Source of the DNA: Oceanospirillum sp048270425
GTDB lineage: Bacteria; Pseudomonadota; Gammaproteobacteria; Pseudomonadales; Halomonadaceae
Direction of reading: 5' to 3'
DNA length: 64,000 bases
Assembly: GCA_048270425.1 (NCBI GenBank)
Contig: JBLWSY010000006.1
Coordinates: 133,617 to 197,616 of the forward strand
Under the pieces are notes generated by a model. It saw only the letters and a program-made list of their open reading frames with translations. It had not been told where the DNA came from and searched no databases. Positions within the stretch are counted from its first letter, which is position 1, and each line of letters opens with the position of its first letter. Positions 17,426 through 25,766 of this stretch are shown piece after piece. Position numbers and translations under genes: made by a program.

Positions 17426-17875
17426 ATGACCTTAAAGGAAACGTCATGGATGGCTTTACTGGATAATGCCGTTGATGCCTTGCTGGCAAAAGATAATGAC
17501 TGGAATGCGTTGTCAGAATCTGAGCAGGAACTGGCGGCTTTATGGAAGCTGGAAATGGATATCAACAATGGTGGCTTTATGCAGTTCTTCTGCAACTGGG
17601 GCGTAGAGGGATACCGGCATGCGGTTCGGGGACTTGCTCGGGTAGGGGCTGATCAGTTGTTGGCGATTGTTCAGCAGCAATATGAACTGATGAATCAGGT
17701 TTATGGGCGTTGTCGGGATGAAATCGAAAATTACTGGGATTTGCCGAAACACTTTACTGACTCCGAAATGACTGAACTGGATCAGTTGGATGAGGCCTAT
17801 TGGGAATATCCGGATAATTTGGAACAGCTCGGGCTGGCCTGTTATTCCAAGTCTGAAGGGGTAAGGGACCTCTGA
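17426..17875 (+). CDS. DMP19-family protein
   Basis: 149 residues with the DMP19 hallmark region EQELAALWKLEMDINNGGFM QFFCNWG (~29-55). This family is named from a Neisseria DNA-mimic protein and also occurs as stand-alone proteins of unknown role. The second half is acidic (DSEMTELDQLDEAYWEYPDN), consistent with but not proof of DNA mimicry. The ATG follows AGGGGAA. The stop overlaps the MerR start (TGATG), so the two are translationally coupled. Confidence 0.8.
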   Translation: MTLKETSWMALLDNAVDALLAKDNDWNALSESEQELAALWKLEMDINNGGFMQFFCNWGVEGYRHAVRGLARVGADQLLAIVQQQYELMNQVYGRCRDEIENYWDLPKHFTDSEMTELDQLDEAYWEYPDNLEQLGLACYSKSEGVRDL

Positions 17876-18240
17876 TGTATATCGGCGAAGTGGCTAAACA
17901 AACCGGGCTGTCGGTAAAGGCGATACGGCTTTACGAAGAGATGGGGCTTATTGATTCACCGCCCCGACAGGGCCGTTATCGGGTTTATCGCCCGAGTGAT
18001 CTTGAGTTGCTGAAACTGATCGTTGAGGCGAAAAAATTGGGTGTTAAGCTCAATGAGCTGAAAAGCGTTATTTTATTCCGTGATGGTGAACCGGACTGGC
18101 AGAAGATCGGTGAGTTTCTGCTTCAGGTGAAAGCGCGTCTGCTGCAAGAGCAGGAAGCGTTGAATCAAAAGCTGGCAAGTGTGGATCTTTGCCTCGGCTC
18201 TCTTAATCAATGCCCTCAAAGCTCTGCAAATCACTCATAG
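17875..18240 (+). CDS. MerR-family transcriptional regulator
   Basis: 121 residues. The N-terminal winged helix is canonical (YIGEVAKQTGLSVKAIRLYEEMGLI, RYRVY, LELLKLIVEAKKLGVKLNELK). A long dimerisation helix follows, and then a C-terminal pair of cysteines six residues apart (LCLGSLNQCPQ) that could sense a metal, thiol or electrophile. The gene overlaps the DMP19 gene and lies just upstream of an oxidoreductase whose promoter carries a MerR-type operator, so that gene is the likely target. Confidence 0.9.
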   Translation: MYIGEVAKQTGLSVKAIRLYEEMGLIDSPPRQGRYRVYRPSDLELLKLIVEAKKLGVKLNELKSVILFRDGEPDWQKIGEFLLQVKARLLQEQEALNQKLASVDLCLGSLNQCPQSSANHS

Positions 18241-18294
18241 TCATTTGCCGGGTTTCCCCTGACCGCCTGTCTTTTTGTCTTTTGATTTCGACTC

Positions 18295-18326
18295 TTGACT
18301 CTGCCCCTAGGGGCAGAGCTTAGACT
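18295..18326 (+). promoter_or_regulatory. MerR-type promoter with 20-bp palindromic operator
   Basis: -35 box TTGACT (18295-18300) and -10 box TAGACT (18321-18326) are separated by an over-long 20-base spacer. A perfect 20-base palindrome (18299-18318, centre CCCCTAGGGG) fills that spacer. This is the classic MerR/SoxR architecture in which the regulator untwists DNA to activate. The oxidoreductase start is at 18361. Confidence 0.88.
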
Positions 18327-18360
18327 CCTCGCATTCAAAATATGCAATGGAGTACTGAAC

Positions 18361-18957
18361 ATGAGTCGCCTTTTAATTCTGAACGCAAACCCAAAGCAGA
18401 AAAGCCTGAATCAACAATTGGCTGATGCTTATGAAACCGGTGTTCGTTTGGGCAGCCCCGTAGCAGAGTGTGAGATCCGGCGTTTTAATCTGAGTGACAT
18501 GAATTTTGATCCCAGCCTCAATGAAGGTTACGACCAAATGCAGGCGTTAGAGACTGATCTGAATGATTTTCTGGCAGCCTTGCAGTGGGCGGATCATATC
18601 CTGATTGTATCGCCGATTTGGTGGGGCAGTTTACCGGCTAAGTTCAAAGGCCTGATCGACCGGGTTTTTCTGCCAGGTCAGACCTTTAAATATGAAGCAG
18701 ACAGCCCGCTGCCAACGCCGCTACTGACAGGAAAAACTGCACAGCTGATTCTGACCATGGATGCTCCTGAAGAGTATGCTGAGATACAGGCGGCTCCTGT
18801 GCTTGAACAGCTGAATCGTTTCACTCTGGAGTTTTGTGGCATAGAGAACGAACAGCCTTTGCTGATTCACAGCGCCAGTTTCTCCGATGAGCAGCAGATT
18901 GCTCTTTGGCTAAAAACGACAAATGAGCTGGGGCAGGCGACAGGTCAGGGCAGATGA
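18361..18957 (+). CDS. Flavodoxin-fold NAD(P)H oxidoreductase (quinone reductase-like)
   Basis: 198 residues. It opens with RLLILNANPKQKSLNQQLADAY, the FMN-phosphate loop of the NQO1/MdaB/YwrO family, and has WADHILIVSPIWWGSLPAKFKGLIDRVF (~75-102), the conserved flavin/substrate strand. It probably reduces quinones or other electrophiles with NAD(P)H and FMN in the cytoplasm. ATG 18361 is preceded by the MerR-type promoter at 18295, so it is likely induced by the adjacent MerR protein, perhaps under redox or electrophile stress (inference). A terminator follows. Confidence 0.87.
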   Translation: MSRLLILNANPKQKSLNQQLADAYETGVRLGSPVAECEIRRFNLSDMNFDPSLNEGYDQMQALETDLNDFLAALQWADHILIVSPIWWGSLPAKFKGLIDRVFLPGQTFKYEADSPLPTPLLTGKTAQLILTMDAPEEYAEIQAAPVLEQLNRFTLEFCGIENEQPLLIHSASFSDEQQIALWLKTTNELGQATGQGR

Positions 18958-18977
18958 TTATTTAAAAACATTTACTC

Positions 18978-19019
18978 AGAGAATGACTGAGGGATACTCA
19001 GTTATTCTCTTGTCTTTTT
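18978..19019 (+). terminator. Rho-independent terminator after the oxidoreductase
   Basis: Fourteen-base stem (18978-18991 with 18997-19010, one G-T pair), a five-base loop and a T-rich tail, starting 21 bases after the stop. Confidence 0.88.
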
Positions 19020-19049
19020 ACCCATCCACTAGCCGAAACAGAGTGGAAA

Positions 19050-19532
19050 ATGGAAATTCGAACGATATCCGAACAGGACTGGCCCGCAATTCTGAATGTT
19101 CAGTCCGATGTTTATATTGAAGTGCCCCCGGAAGAGCTTGAGATCCTGCAGTGTAAACAAAAGCGTTCGCCTGAGAGCTGTTTTGTTTGCGACGTTAAGG
19201 GTGAGATAAAGGCTTACCTGATTGCTCACAGCTGGAATCAGGACTCAGCCCCAAAGCTGCATAAACTTCTGGCATCTGGCACGGAAGGTGATCGGTTATA
19301 TCTGCACGATATGGCCGTTTCTGCTCAGGCGGGAGGCATGGGGCTGGGGCGTCGTTTGGTTGAGTCTCTGTTACGACAGGCGAAAGAAAAGGGGTATCGG
19401 GATGTCTGGTTGGTTGCTGTTCAGGGCTCAACGGGATTTTGGGAGAAAATGGGTTTTTCCGCTTTGCCAAATATGCCGGTTTGCAGCAGTTACGGTGATC
19501 ATGCCCTGATGATGGTCCGGTCTCTTTGTTAA
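19050..19532 (+). CDS. GNAT-family N-acetyltransferase
   Basis: 160 residues with the GNAT core: LYLHDMAVSAQAGGMGLGRRLVESLLRQA contains the acetyl-CoA pyrophosphate loop (Q/R-x-x-G-x-G/A as QAGGMGLG). It is followed by VWLVAVQGSTGFWEKMGF, the usual alpha4-beta5 segment. The acceptor (small molecule or protein N-terminus) cannot be told. It is a single gene between the terminator at 18978 and a convergent HD-GYP gene. Confidence 0.85.
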   Translation: MEIRTISEQDWPAILNVQSDVYIEVPPEELEILQCKQKRSPESCFVCDVKGEIKAYLIAHSWNQDSAPKLHKLLASGTEGDRLYLHDMAVSAQAGGMGLGRRLVESLLRQAKEKGYRDVWLVAVQGSTGFWEKMGFSALPNMPVCSSYGDHALMMVRSLC

Positions 19533-19545
19533 GTGGCCGGACCAT
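19512..19545. terminator. Possible convergent terminator
   Basis: ATGGTCCGG (19512-19520) pairs perfectly with CCGGACCAT (19537-19545) across the stop of the GNAT gene, facing the end of the HD-GYP gene. There is no strong T run. Confidence 0.4.
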
Positions 19546-19560
19546 TAAAGATAAGGTGTA

Positions 19561-20823
19561 TTAAGCGGTTTGTTGTGTCAGGGCGCCGAGCTCCTGAAGG
19601 TTGGTGTCGTCAAGTGTACGCTTGATACTGATCCCGGCATTCTCTTCGCGCATCAGGTCGATTTCCGCGTGGGTATTTTCTGAACCCTGCAGGTTGCTGT
19701 TCAATGCACGCACGACGGGTCTGGTGCGGTTCTCAGGGTTAATCATGGTCACAATAGCGATCTGGCCATCCATGAGCTCTACCAGACTGCCGGGCGGGTA
19801 AACCCCCAGGGCTTTGATAAAGCGGTTGACCAGCTTTGCATCGAACAATTTTTCGCGCCAGCTATAAATTCGTGACAGAGCCTGTGTCGGGTTCGCTGCG
19901 TCACTGTAGAAGCGTTCACGTGTCATCGCTTCGTAAGTGCTGGTTATACCCAGAACCTGTGCCAGATAAGGAATTTTGTCACCTTTAATACCTCTGGGGT
20001 ATCCCGTGCCATCAAAGCGTTCGTGATGATTGCCAATAATCTCTTTTAGTTCAGGCAATGTTGAAAGTTCGTTGTGCAAACCCACAAAACTCATGCCTTC
20101 AATCACGTGATACTCAATAGCCTGTTTTTGCGCTTTATTGAGCTTGCCTTCGTAGCTGAGCAGATAGTTCGGTACTTTCAGCATACCAATATCATGCAGT
20201 AAGGCTGCCATACCCAGCAGATAGATGGTGTGCTGATCCAGCTCCAGATATTGTGCAAATGCGATAGTCAGAATGCAGACATTGACGGATTTTTCTGCCA
20301 GAGATTGTTCTTTTTCTTTCAGACGGGACAGTAAAAGCAGAGAGGCGGCATCGTTCAGGGCATCGTCCATCAGTTTGTGAACCGCATCGTTGAGCTTTTT
20401 AAAGGATACCCGGTTGCCATCATTCACCCGGGTGAAAAGATCTTTCATTTCACGAACAGCAATAGCGATATTGCCTTCAATGATCTGCAGTTCTTTACGA
20501 TTCAGTAGTTCAGGGGCAGCGATTAGGCCTTTTCGGTTTTCGAGTGCGTTTTTTTCGGTCTTTTCGGTTTTCTCTGGTTCGGCCTTTTTGCGGGCCTTTG
20601 CAGGTTCAACCGGGTTTTTACGAAAATGGGTCAAAGAGTGTCGGGCCGAAGCCTCGATATCAATAACCACCTGCTTACAGGCGCGTTTAAGTTTAATGAG
20701 TTCTTCTTCTGTCTTTACGGTAAAACCGCGACGCCAGAAAGGGGATTCAAGCCAGTTTATATCCAGCTCAACAACTCTCATGCCGATACGGACATGTTCT
20801 GCAGCAATGGTTTTTTTTGTCAT
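19561..20823 (-). CDS. HD-GYP domain cyclic-di-GMP phosphodiesterase-like protein with DUF3391
   Basis: The N-terminal DUF3391-type segment (HVRIGMRVVELDINWLESPF) and a charged Lys/Glu-rich linker (~80-105) precede an HD-GYP domain. That domain has the LLHDIGMLKVP metal-binding HD pair, the NHHERFDGTGYPRGIKGDKIP signature, and the downstream ITSTYEAMT. The protein would hydrolyse cyclic di-GMP in the cytoplasm. ATG 20823 fits the family start; an upstream TTG at 20898 adds 25 residues. Together with the degenerate GGDEF protein it is the second c-di-GMP-related gene in the window. Confidence 0.88.
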   Translation of the reverse strand: MTKKTIAAEHVRIGMRVVELDINWLESPFWRRGFTVKTEEELIKLKRACKQVVIDIEASARHSLTHFRKNPVEPAKARKKAEPEKTEKTEKNALENRKGLIAAPELLNRKELQIIEGNIAIAVREMKDLFTRVNDGNRVSFKKLNDAVHKLMDDALNDAASLLLLSRLKEKEQSLAEKSVNVCILTIAFAQYLELDQHTIYLLGMAALLHDIGMLKVPNYLLSYEGKLNKAQKQAIEYHVIEGMSFVGLHNELSTLPELKEIIGNHHERFDGTGYPRGIKGDKIPYLAQVLGITSTYEAMTRERFYSDAANPTQALSRIYSWREKLFDAKLVNRFIKALGVYPPGSLVELMDGQIAIVTMINPENRTRPVVRALNSNLQGSENTHAEIDLMREENAGISIKRTLDDTNLQELGALTQQTA

Positions 20824-21100
20824 AGAGAAAGCTCGACGATCCCTGTTGTCGTCAGGCGTTTGCAACCTTACAGAGGTGGGCGCATTGACCTGCGACAAGA
20901 TTTTTTATTCCTTACTGAAATCTACACGAATAAGAATAGGGGGGCAAATATTCAGTTTTATTGTTTCAACGTTCTCTAAAAAGTTAATTTAATTGTCATT
21001 ATTACTGGGTCAACTTGAATGCTTATTGCTAGGCTAAAGCGTTCATATAGACGATAAAACGCTGTCAATCTAAAGATGGCAACCACAAGGAAGAATTCCG

Positions 21101-21596
21101 ATGTTTCTGAAACAGATTCCCGGTGACTTTACCCCACCGAGTGCGCAGGATGATTACGATAAAGAGTTACTTTCCAATTTGTCGGAAGTGGGATGGCACA
21201 ACCTGCATATTGCCGGTGAAGAAGCGTTACCACCGTTTTCTTTCTCTATTGGTCACTAACCACCCTGAGATTATCGTGGCAGGTCTGCCACCTGAGACAT
21301 CCGAGCAATTGCTCAATGCAGCGGCAGTGCATATTCATGGTGAGGTCCAGCCGATTGAGCCTTTCCGCCCTTATGAGGACTTTCTGCAGGGATTGAATGT
21401 GGCCTTTATACCGGTGGGACTTGAGCACTACGGTGAATTTTTGGGGTATGCCAACTGGTATTACGATGATTTGCCTAAACCTTATCCGGTGATGCAGATG
21501 GTATGGCCGGATCCTGCAGGTCTTTTTCCATGGGAAGAGGGTTTTGATGGTGCCTACGCTCACCTGCAGCCTTTATTAATGTCCAGGGCAGGCTAA
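21101..21596 (+). pseudogene. DUF4262-family gene broken by a frameshift
   Basis: Translation from ATG 21101 (behind AAGGAAG) gives 52 residues ending in PPFSFSIGH and then TAA at 21257. The +1 frame continues immediately with TNHPEIIVAGLPPETSEQLL and runs to 21596. DUF4262 proteins have precisely this joined order (..F.YSIGL...HPE.I..GL). One base gained or two lost near 21251-21260 explains the break. It is either a recent inactivation or a sequence error. A terminator at 21659 follows. The family has no assigned role. Confidence 0.8.
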
Positions 21597-21658
21597 TTGT
21601 CTTTACCGCAGATGGATCTCGTTTTGTAGCAAAACCAAGACGTGGGGCTTAAAAAATG

Positions 21659-21703
21659 GATAATAGCGGGCAATCAGCGCCCAAGCGCATTATCTGTTTT
21701 TTT
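21659..21703 (+). terminator. Terminator after the DUF4262 gene
   Basis: GATAAT (21659-21664) pairs with ATTATC (21689-21694) around an inner GGGC/GCCC stem, followed by TGTTTTTTT. Confidence 0.75.
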
Positions 21704-21713
21704 CACAGGCCGT

Positions 21714-21744
21714 TGGCCGATAGCGATTGTTGAGCTATCAGCCA
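21714..21744 (+). promoter_or_regulatory. Hairpin in the leader of the OsmC-YcaO gene
   Basis: GGC-C-GATAGC (21715-21724) pairs with GCTATC-A-GCC (21734-21743) around a nine-base loop, 31 bases before the start codon. It could be a leader structure or protein-binding site; no T run follows. Confidence 0.35.
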
Positions 21745-21774
21745 GCGGCAGCTGTCTTGACTGAGTCCCGTTTC

Positions 21775-24009
21775 ATGCAAATTAATGTCAATTTCCTCGA
21801 CAATCTCCGCCTGGAAGCCAAATTCGATGACTTCACCGTGATCGCCGATCAGCCGATCCGCTATAAAGGTGATGGTTCAGCGCCGGGGCCGTTTGATTAT
21901 TTTCTCGCGTCTTCTGCCATGTGTGCGGCTTATTTCGTTAAGGTGTACTGCAATGCGCGAGACATCCCGACCCACAATATCCGTCTGTCCCAGAACAACA
22001 TCGTTGATCCCAATGACCGCTACAACCAAATTTTTAAAATTCAGGTTGAGCTGCCGGAAGATATCTCGGAGAAAGACCGTCAGGGCATTATCCGTTCCAT
22101 CGACCGCTGCACGGTAAAGAAGGTTGTTCAGACCGGCCCTGAGTTTGTCATTGAAGTAGTGGAGAACCTGGAAGATGACGCTCAGGCGCTTCTGATGGCG
22201 GATCTGGATGAAAACGCCTGTACCGAGATTCCGGGTAAAGATCTGCCTCTGGAAAAAACCATCGCCACCATGACCCGGCTGCTGGCCGATATGGGCATGA
22301 AGATCGAGATCACCTCATGGCGCAACATCGTGCCTAACGCCTGGTCGCTGAATATTCGCGATGCTGCCTCTCAGATGTGCTTTACCAACGGTAAAGGTGC
22401 CACCAAAGAAGCGGCACTGGCATCAGCTCTGGGTGAGTTTCTGGAGCGTCTGAACTTTAACTTCTTCTACAACGATCAGTATTTTGGTGAAGAGATCGCC
22501 AACAGCGATTTTGTTCACTATCCGGATGAGCAGTGGTTCCAGCCCGGCCAAGACGACAGCCTGCCGGAAGCGATTCTGGATGACTACACCCGTGATATTT
22601 ATGACCCGGAAGGTGAGCTGCGTGGCTCCCATCTGTTTGATACCAACTCCGGCCGTACCGAGCGTGGTATCTGCTCCCTGCCGTTTGAGCGGGTATCCGA
22701 TGGTGAAACCGTTTATTTCCCGTCTAATTTGATCGAAAACCTCTACCTGAGTAACGGCATGAGCGCTGGGAATACCCTGGAAGAGGCGCAGGTGCAGTGC
22801 CTGTCGGAAATTTTTGAACGTGCGGTGAAACGTCAGATTCTGGAACAGGAACTGGTGCTGCCGGATGTACCTGAAGAAGTGCTGGCGAAGTACCCGCAGA
22901 TTGTTGAAGGCGTCAAAGGGCTGGAAGAGCAGGGCTATCCGATTCTGGTAAAAGATGCCTCTCTGGGCGGTCAGTTCCCGGTGGCCTGTATCACCCTGAT
23001 GAACCCGCGCACCGGTGGTGTGCTGACCTCTTTTGGTGGTCACCCGAACTTTGAAGTCGCTTTTGAGCGCTGCCTGACCGAACTCATGCAGGGCCGCAGT
23101 TTTGAAAGCCTGAATGATGTGCCTAAGCCGACCTTTGAAAGCAACGCGGTCAGCGAGCCGAATAACTTTGTAGAACACTTTATCGACTCGACCGGTGTGG
23201 TCTCCTGGCGTTTCTTCAGCGACAAAGCGGACTACGAATTCTGTGAGTGGGACTTTTCATGTATGGCTGAGGGCTCCACTCATACAGCTGAAGGCTCTAC
23301 TCGTCAAGGGAAAGACTCCAACAAACAGGAAGCCAAAACCCTGTTCGCCATTCTCGAAGCGATGGGCAAAGAGGTCTATCAGTCGGTGCGTACCGAACTG
23401 GGCGTGCCCACCTGCCGTATTCTGGTGCCGGACTACTCCGAGATTTATCCGGTGGAAGATCTGATCTGGGATAACACCAACAAGGCACTGAAATTCCGCG
23501 AGGATATTCTCAACCTGCACCGTCTGGATGACGAGCAGTTGGAAGCCCTGTTCGAACGTCTGGAAGAGAGTGAAGAGGACGATTACACCGATATCATCAC
23601 TTTTATCGGCATCGAGTTTGATGAAAACACCGTCTGGGGTCAGCTGACCATTCTGGAGCTGAAACTCATGATCTGTCTGGCCCTGGGTGCGCTGGACGAT
23701 GCCAAAGAGCTGGTGGAGATGTTCCTGCAGTACAACGACAACACTCTGGACCGCGGCCTCTACTATCAGGCGATGAATGCGGCGCTGGAAGTGGTACTGG
23801 ATGACGAGCTGGACTACGAAGATTTCCAGCATAACTTCCGCCGCATGTTTGGAGCTGAGCGTATGGATGCCGTGGAAGGCTCCATCGAAGGTACGGTACG
23901 TTTTTATGGCCTGACCGAAACCAATATGCAGCTGGCAGGCATCGACAAACATTTGCGCCTGATCGACAGCTACAAAAAACTGCATGCGGCAAGGGCAAAA
24001 GTGCTTTAA
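21775..24009 (+). CDS. ycaO: OsmC domain fused to YcaO (ribosomal protein S12 beta-methylthiolation-associated)
   Basis: 744 residues. Residues ~1-150 are an OsmC/Ohr-like domain (RYKGDGSAPGPFDYFLASSAMCAAYFVKVY). The rest aligns along its length with E. coli YcaO: WRNIVPNAWSLNIRD, CFTNGKGATKEAALASALGE, ERGICSLPF, YLSNGMSAGNTLEEA, SEIFER, HFIDSTGVVSW, and a helical C-terminal TPR-like tail. YcaO proteins use ATP to activate backbone amides. E. coli YcaO is linked to methylthiolation of ribosomal protein S12. A ~15-residue insert near residue 500 repeats AEGST twice and is absent from E. coli. ATG 21775 matches the OsmC start. Confidence 0.9.
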   Translation: MQINVNFLDNLRLEAKFDDFTVIADQPIRYKGDGSAPGPFDYFLASSAMCAAYFVKVYCNARDIPTHNIRLSQNNIVDPNDRYNQIFKIQVELPEDISEKDRQGIIRSIDRCTVKKVVQTGPEFVIEVVENLEDDAQALLMADLDENACTEIPGKDLPLEKTIATMTRLLADMGMKIEITSWRNIVPNAWSLNIRDAASQMCFTNGKGATKEAALASALGEFLERLNFNFFYNDQYFGEEIANSDFVHYPDEQWFQPGQDDSLPEAILDDYTRDIYDPEGELRGSHLFDTNSGRTERGICSLPFERVSDGETVYFPSNLIENLYLSNGMSAGNTLEEAQVQCLSEIFERAVKRQILEQELVLPDVPEEVLAKYPQIVEGVKGLEEQGYPILVKDASLGGQFPVACITLMNPRTGGVLTSFGGHPNFEVAFERCLTELMQGRSFESLNDVPKPTFESNAVSEPNNFVEHFIDSTGVVSWRFFSDKADYEFCEWDFSCMAEGSTHTAEGSTRQGKDSNKQEAKTLFAILEAMGKEVYQSVRTELGVPTCRILVPDYSEIYPVEDLIWDNTNKALKFREDILNLHRLDDEQLEALFERLEESEEDDYTDIITFIGIEFDENTVWGQLTILELKLMICLALGALDDAKELVEMFLQYNDNTLDRGLYYQAMNAALEVVLDDELDYEDFQHNFRRMFGAERMDAVEGSIEGTVRFYGLTETNMQLAGIDKHLRLIDSYKKLHAARAKVL

Positions 24010-24153
24010 ACGTTTCCGAGATATATACAGCAGAATCGAATAGCAGGCTTTAGGATGCTTTTCCGGCTGACTTCTTTTTAAACTGTATGAAGCAGATATA
24101 AAAATGAACGTTTACCGCCCCGTATTTCTCGTTATAGGATCTTAGAGTCAATC

Positions 24154-24178
24154 AGGCCTGTATCCGCAGGCCTTTTTT
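24154..24178 (+). terminator. Rho-independent terminator after ycaO
   Basis: Perfect AGGCCTG/CAGGCCT stem, six-base loop, then a T run. It lies 145 bases after the stop; the intervening bases hold no gene. Confidence 0.85.
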
Positions 24179-24257
24179 ATGCAATTCAGGGATTACTCTT
24201 TATGAATGTTGAACTCGATGGATTGAGTGACATAAACCTCTGTATACAGGCAAATTC

Positions 24258-24506
24258 ATGCTGAACCGTATTTGGGAATCACTGTTGGGCGTATTGGCGT
24301 CTCTAGTTTTTTCCGTGCCTACGGCCATTCTGCTCTGGATGCTGATCAATCATGAGCTGTTTCACTGGCAGGCGTTTCTCGCTTCAGACTATCTGCTGTT
24401 GATCGTGGGTGTATTTGCGCTGTTGGCTCTTATTCTGCCGAACTTATTCCCCGTAATAATGGAGCGTATCTGGCGGTTGCTAATTCAGTGGCTCCGCTGG
24501 TTTTGA
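24258..24506 (+). CDS. Small two-helix membrane protein, unknown
   Basis: 82 residues with two predicted membrane helices (VLASLVFSVPTAILLWMLI and YLLLIVGVFALLALILP) and Trp/Arg-rich ends (ERIWRLLIQWLRWF). No family is recognised. It lies 30 bases upstream of another single-pass membrane protein and is likely co-transcribed with it. Confidence 0.6.
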   Translation: MLNRIWESLLGVLASLVFSVPTAILLWMLINHELFHWQAFLASDYLLLIVGVFALLALILPNLFPVIMERIWRLLIQWLRWF

Positions 24507-24536
24507 CCAATTTTTTAAGCTGTTCAAGGATATTTT

Positions 24537-25004
24537 ATGCAACCGAACCGTTCTGCTGTGGCTCTGGGTGGGCTGGCGTTGATGGGGCTTCTGTTTATTC
24601 TTTTGCTGACTCTGGCGCTTTGGGTCTGGCCAAAATACAAAATTTACAAGCAGGAAATGAATGGTATTGCTGCCTTAAAAAAGGCGGAGTGGAGCAAGCA
24701 GATTCTTATTGAAGAAGCCAAAGCCCGTGAACAGGCTGCTCTGATGCAGGCTAAAGCTCGGGTCACGCTCGCGCAGGCCGAAGGTGAGGCCCGGATCGTT
24801 CAGGCTCGTGCAGAGGGTAAAGCTGATATTGAGCGAGCTAAGGCGGCAGCTGAAGCCAACCGGATTATCGGTGCTTCGCTGAAGGGTAATGAGGAATACC
24901 TGCGTTATATCTGGATAAAAGGCCTGCAGGACAGTAGTGGCGAGCGTATCTATATACCGACAGAGGCCGGGCTGCCGATTCTGGAAGCGGGCAAAGCGGG
25001 CTGA
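24537..25004 (+). CDS. Membrane-anchored coiled coil resembling the C-terminal tail of stomatin/prohibitin proteins
   Basis: 155 residues: one N-terminal membrane helix (LGGLALMGLLFILLLTLALWVW), then an Ala/Glu/Arg-rich coiled coil (EEAKAREQAALMQAKARVTL, EGEARIVQARAEGKADIERA). It ends in YLRYIWIKGLQ...IYIPTEAGLPIL, like the tail of SPFH/band 7 proteins. The SPFH domain itself is absent. AAGGATATTTT precedes the ATG. The stop overlaps the next start (TGATG). It may oligomerise at the membrane, possibly with the small protein upstream (inference). Confidence 0.75.
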   Translation: MQPNRSAVALGGLALMGLLFILLLTLALWVWPKYKIYKQEMNGIAALKKAEWSKQILIEEAKAREQAALMQAKARVTLAQAEGEARIVQARAEGKADIERAKAAAEANRIIGASLKGNEEYLRYIWIKGLQDSSGERIYIPTEAGLPILEAGKAG

Positions 25005-25630
25005 TGAAATATTGTATCCTGAGCGTTATCCCCTCTGACCACAACGGATTATTGGTTGACTTCGCCGGGCTGGGTCTGAGGGTTTTTCGACCCAGAGATT
25101 ATTTTGAGCGTCAGCCCGCGCCGGATGACTCTAATTTTTTGAGTTTTCCAACCCGGTTCCGACACCTTATCTGGAATGATCGACAGGTATGCTGGCCTCG
25201 GGTATCGGATCGTGAGTTGATATGGGAAGGGGAAAATATCTGGCTGAACGAGCTAACACTCTCTTCTGATCAGTTGTATCAGCTATCCAGGCCCATACCC
25301 GAGCGTGATCTGAAATTTATCTCCTACCCTTTGGGTATGAAAAATCAGGCGCCTACGGCAGAAGATGCCCGCCATCATGTTTTTTTTGTCAGCTTAACCC
25401 CCTTTTCTGCACGACCTTTCTGCATCGGCGAAAGCATTGGCGGAGGGCATGGAGAGCGAGGCGGAGCAAACACCTATTCGTTGGGCGAGTTAATGGAAAA
25501 AGACCGGATGGCCCATTTCGAGGCATCTGGTTGTGAGTGGGCGATGACCGCCATTTGCCAGGCATATGAGCAACATATGTCTCAGGCTGAAGTTATTCAG
25601 CTGCTGATCGACCAGAACGGCCTGCGATAA
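25004..25630 (+). CDS. Hypothetical protein coupled to the stomatin-tail gene
   Basis: 208 residues, not recognised. It contains a Gly-rich histidine loop (IGESIGGGHGERGGANTYSL) around residue 145 and several Trp residues; no signal peptide or membrane helix. It starts inside the stop of the previous gene, so it belongs to the same three-gene unit (24258-25630). Function unknown. Confidence 0.65.
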   Translation: MKYCILSVIPSDHNGLLVDFAGLGLRVFRPRDYFERQPAPDDSNFLSFPTRFRHLIWNDRQVCWPRVSDRELIWEGENIWLNELTLSSDQLYQLSRPIPERDLKFISYPLGMKNQAPTAEDARHHVFFVSLTPFSARPFCIGESIGGGHGERGGANTYSLGELMEKDRMAHFEASGCEWAMTAICQAYEQHMSQAEVIQLLIDQNGLR

Positions 25631-25766
25631 GGAAATTGTGATCAGGACATCATTTTTTCAGTTTATCCGGTGCGGTTATCATTTTTTCTAGTATAGTAGC
25701 TCTAGTTGGCCGTTCGACTGAATACTAGTTATAACCTATTGAATATAAACATTTTAAGAGGCTGTT

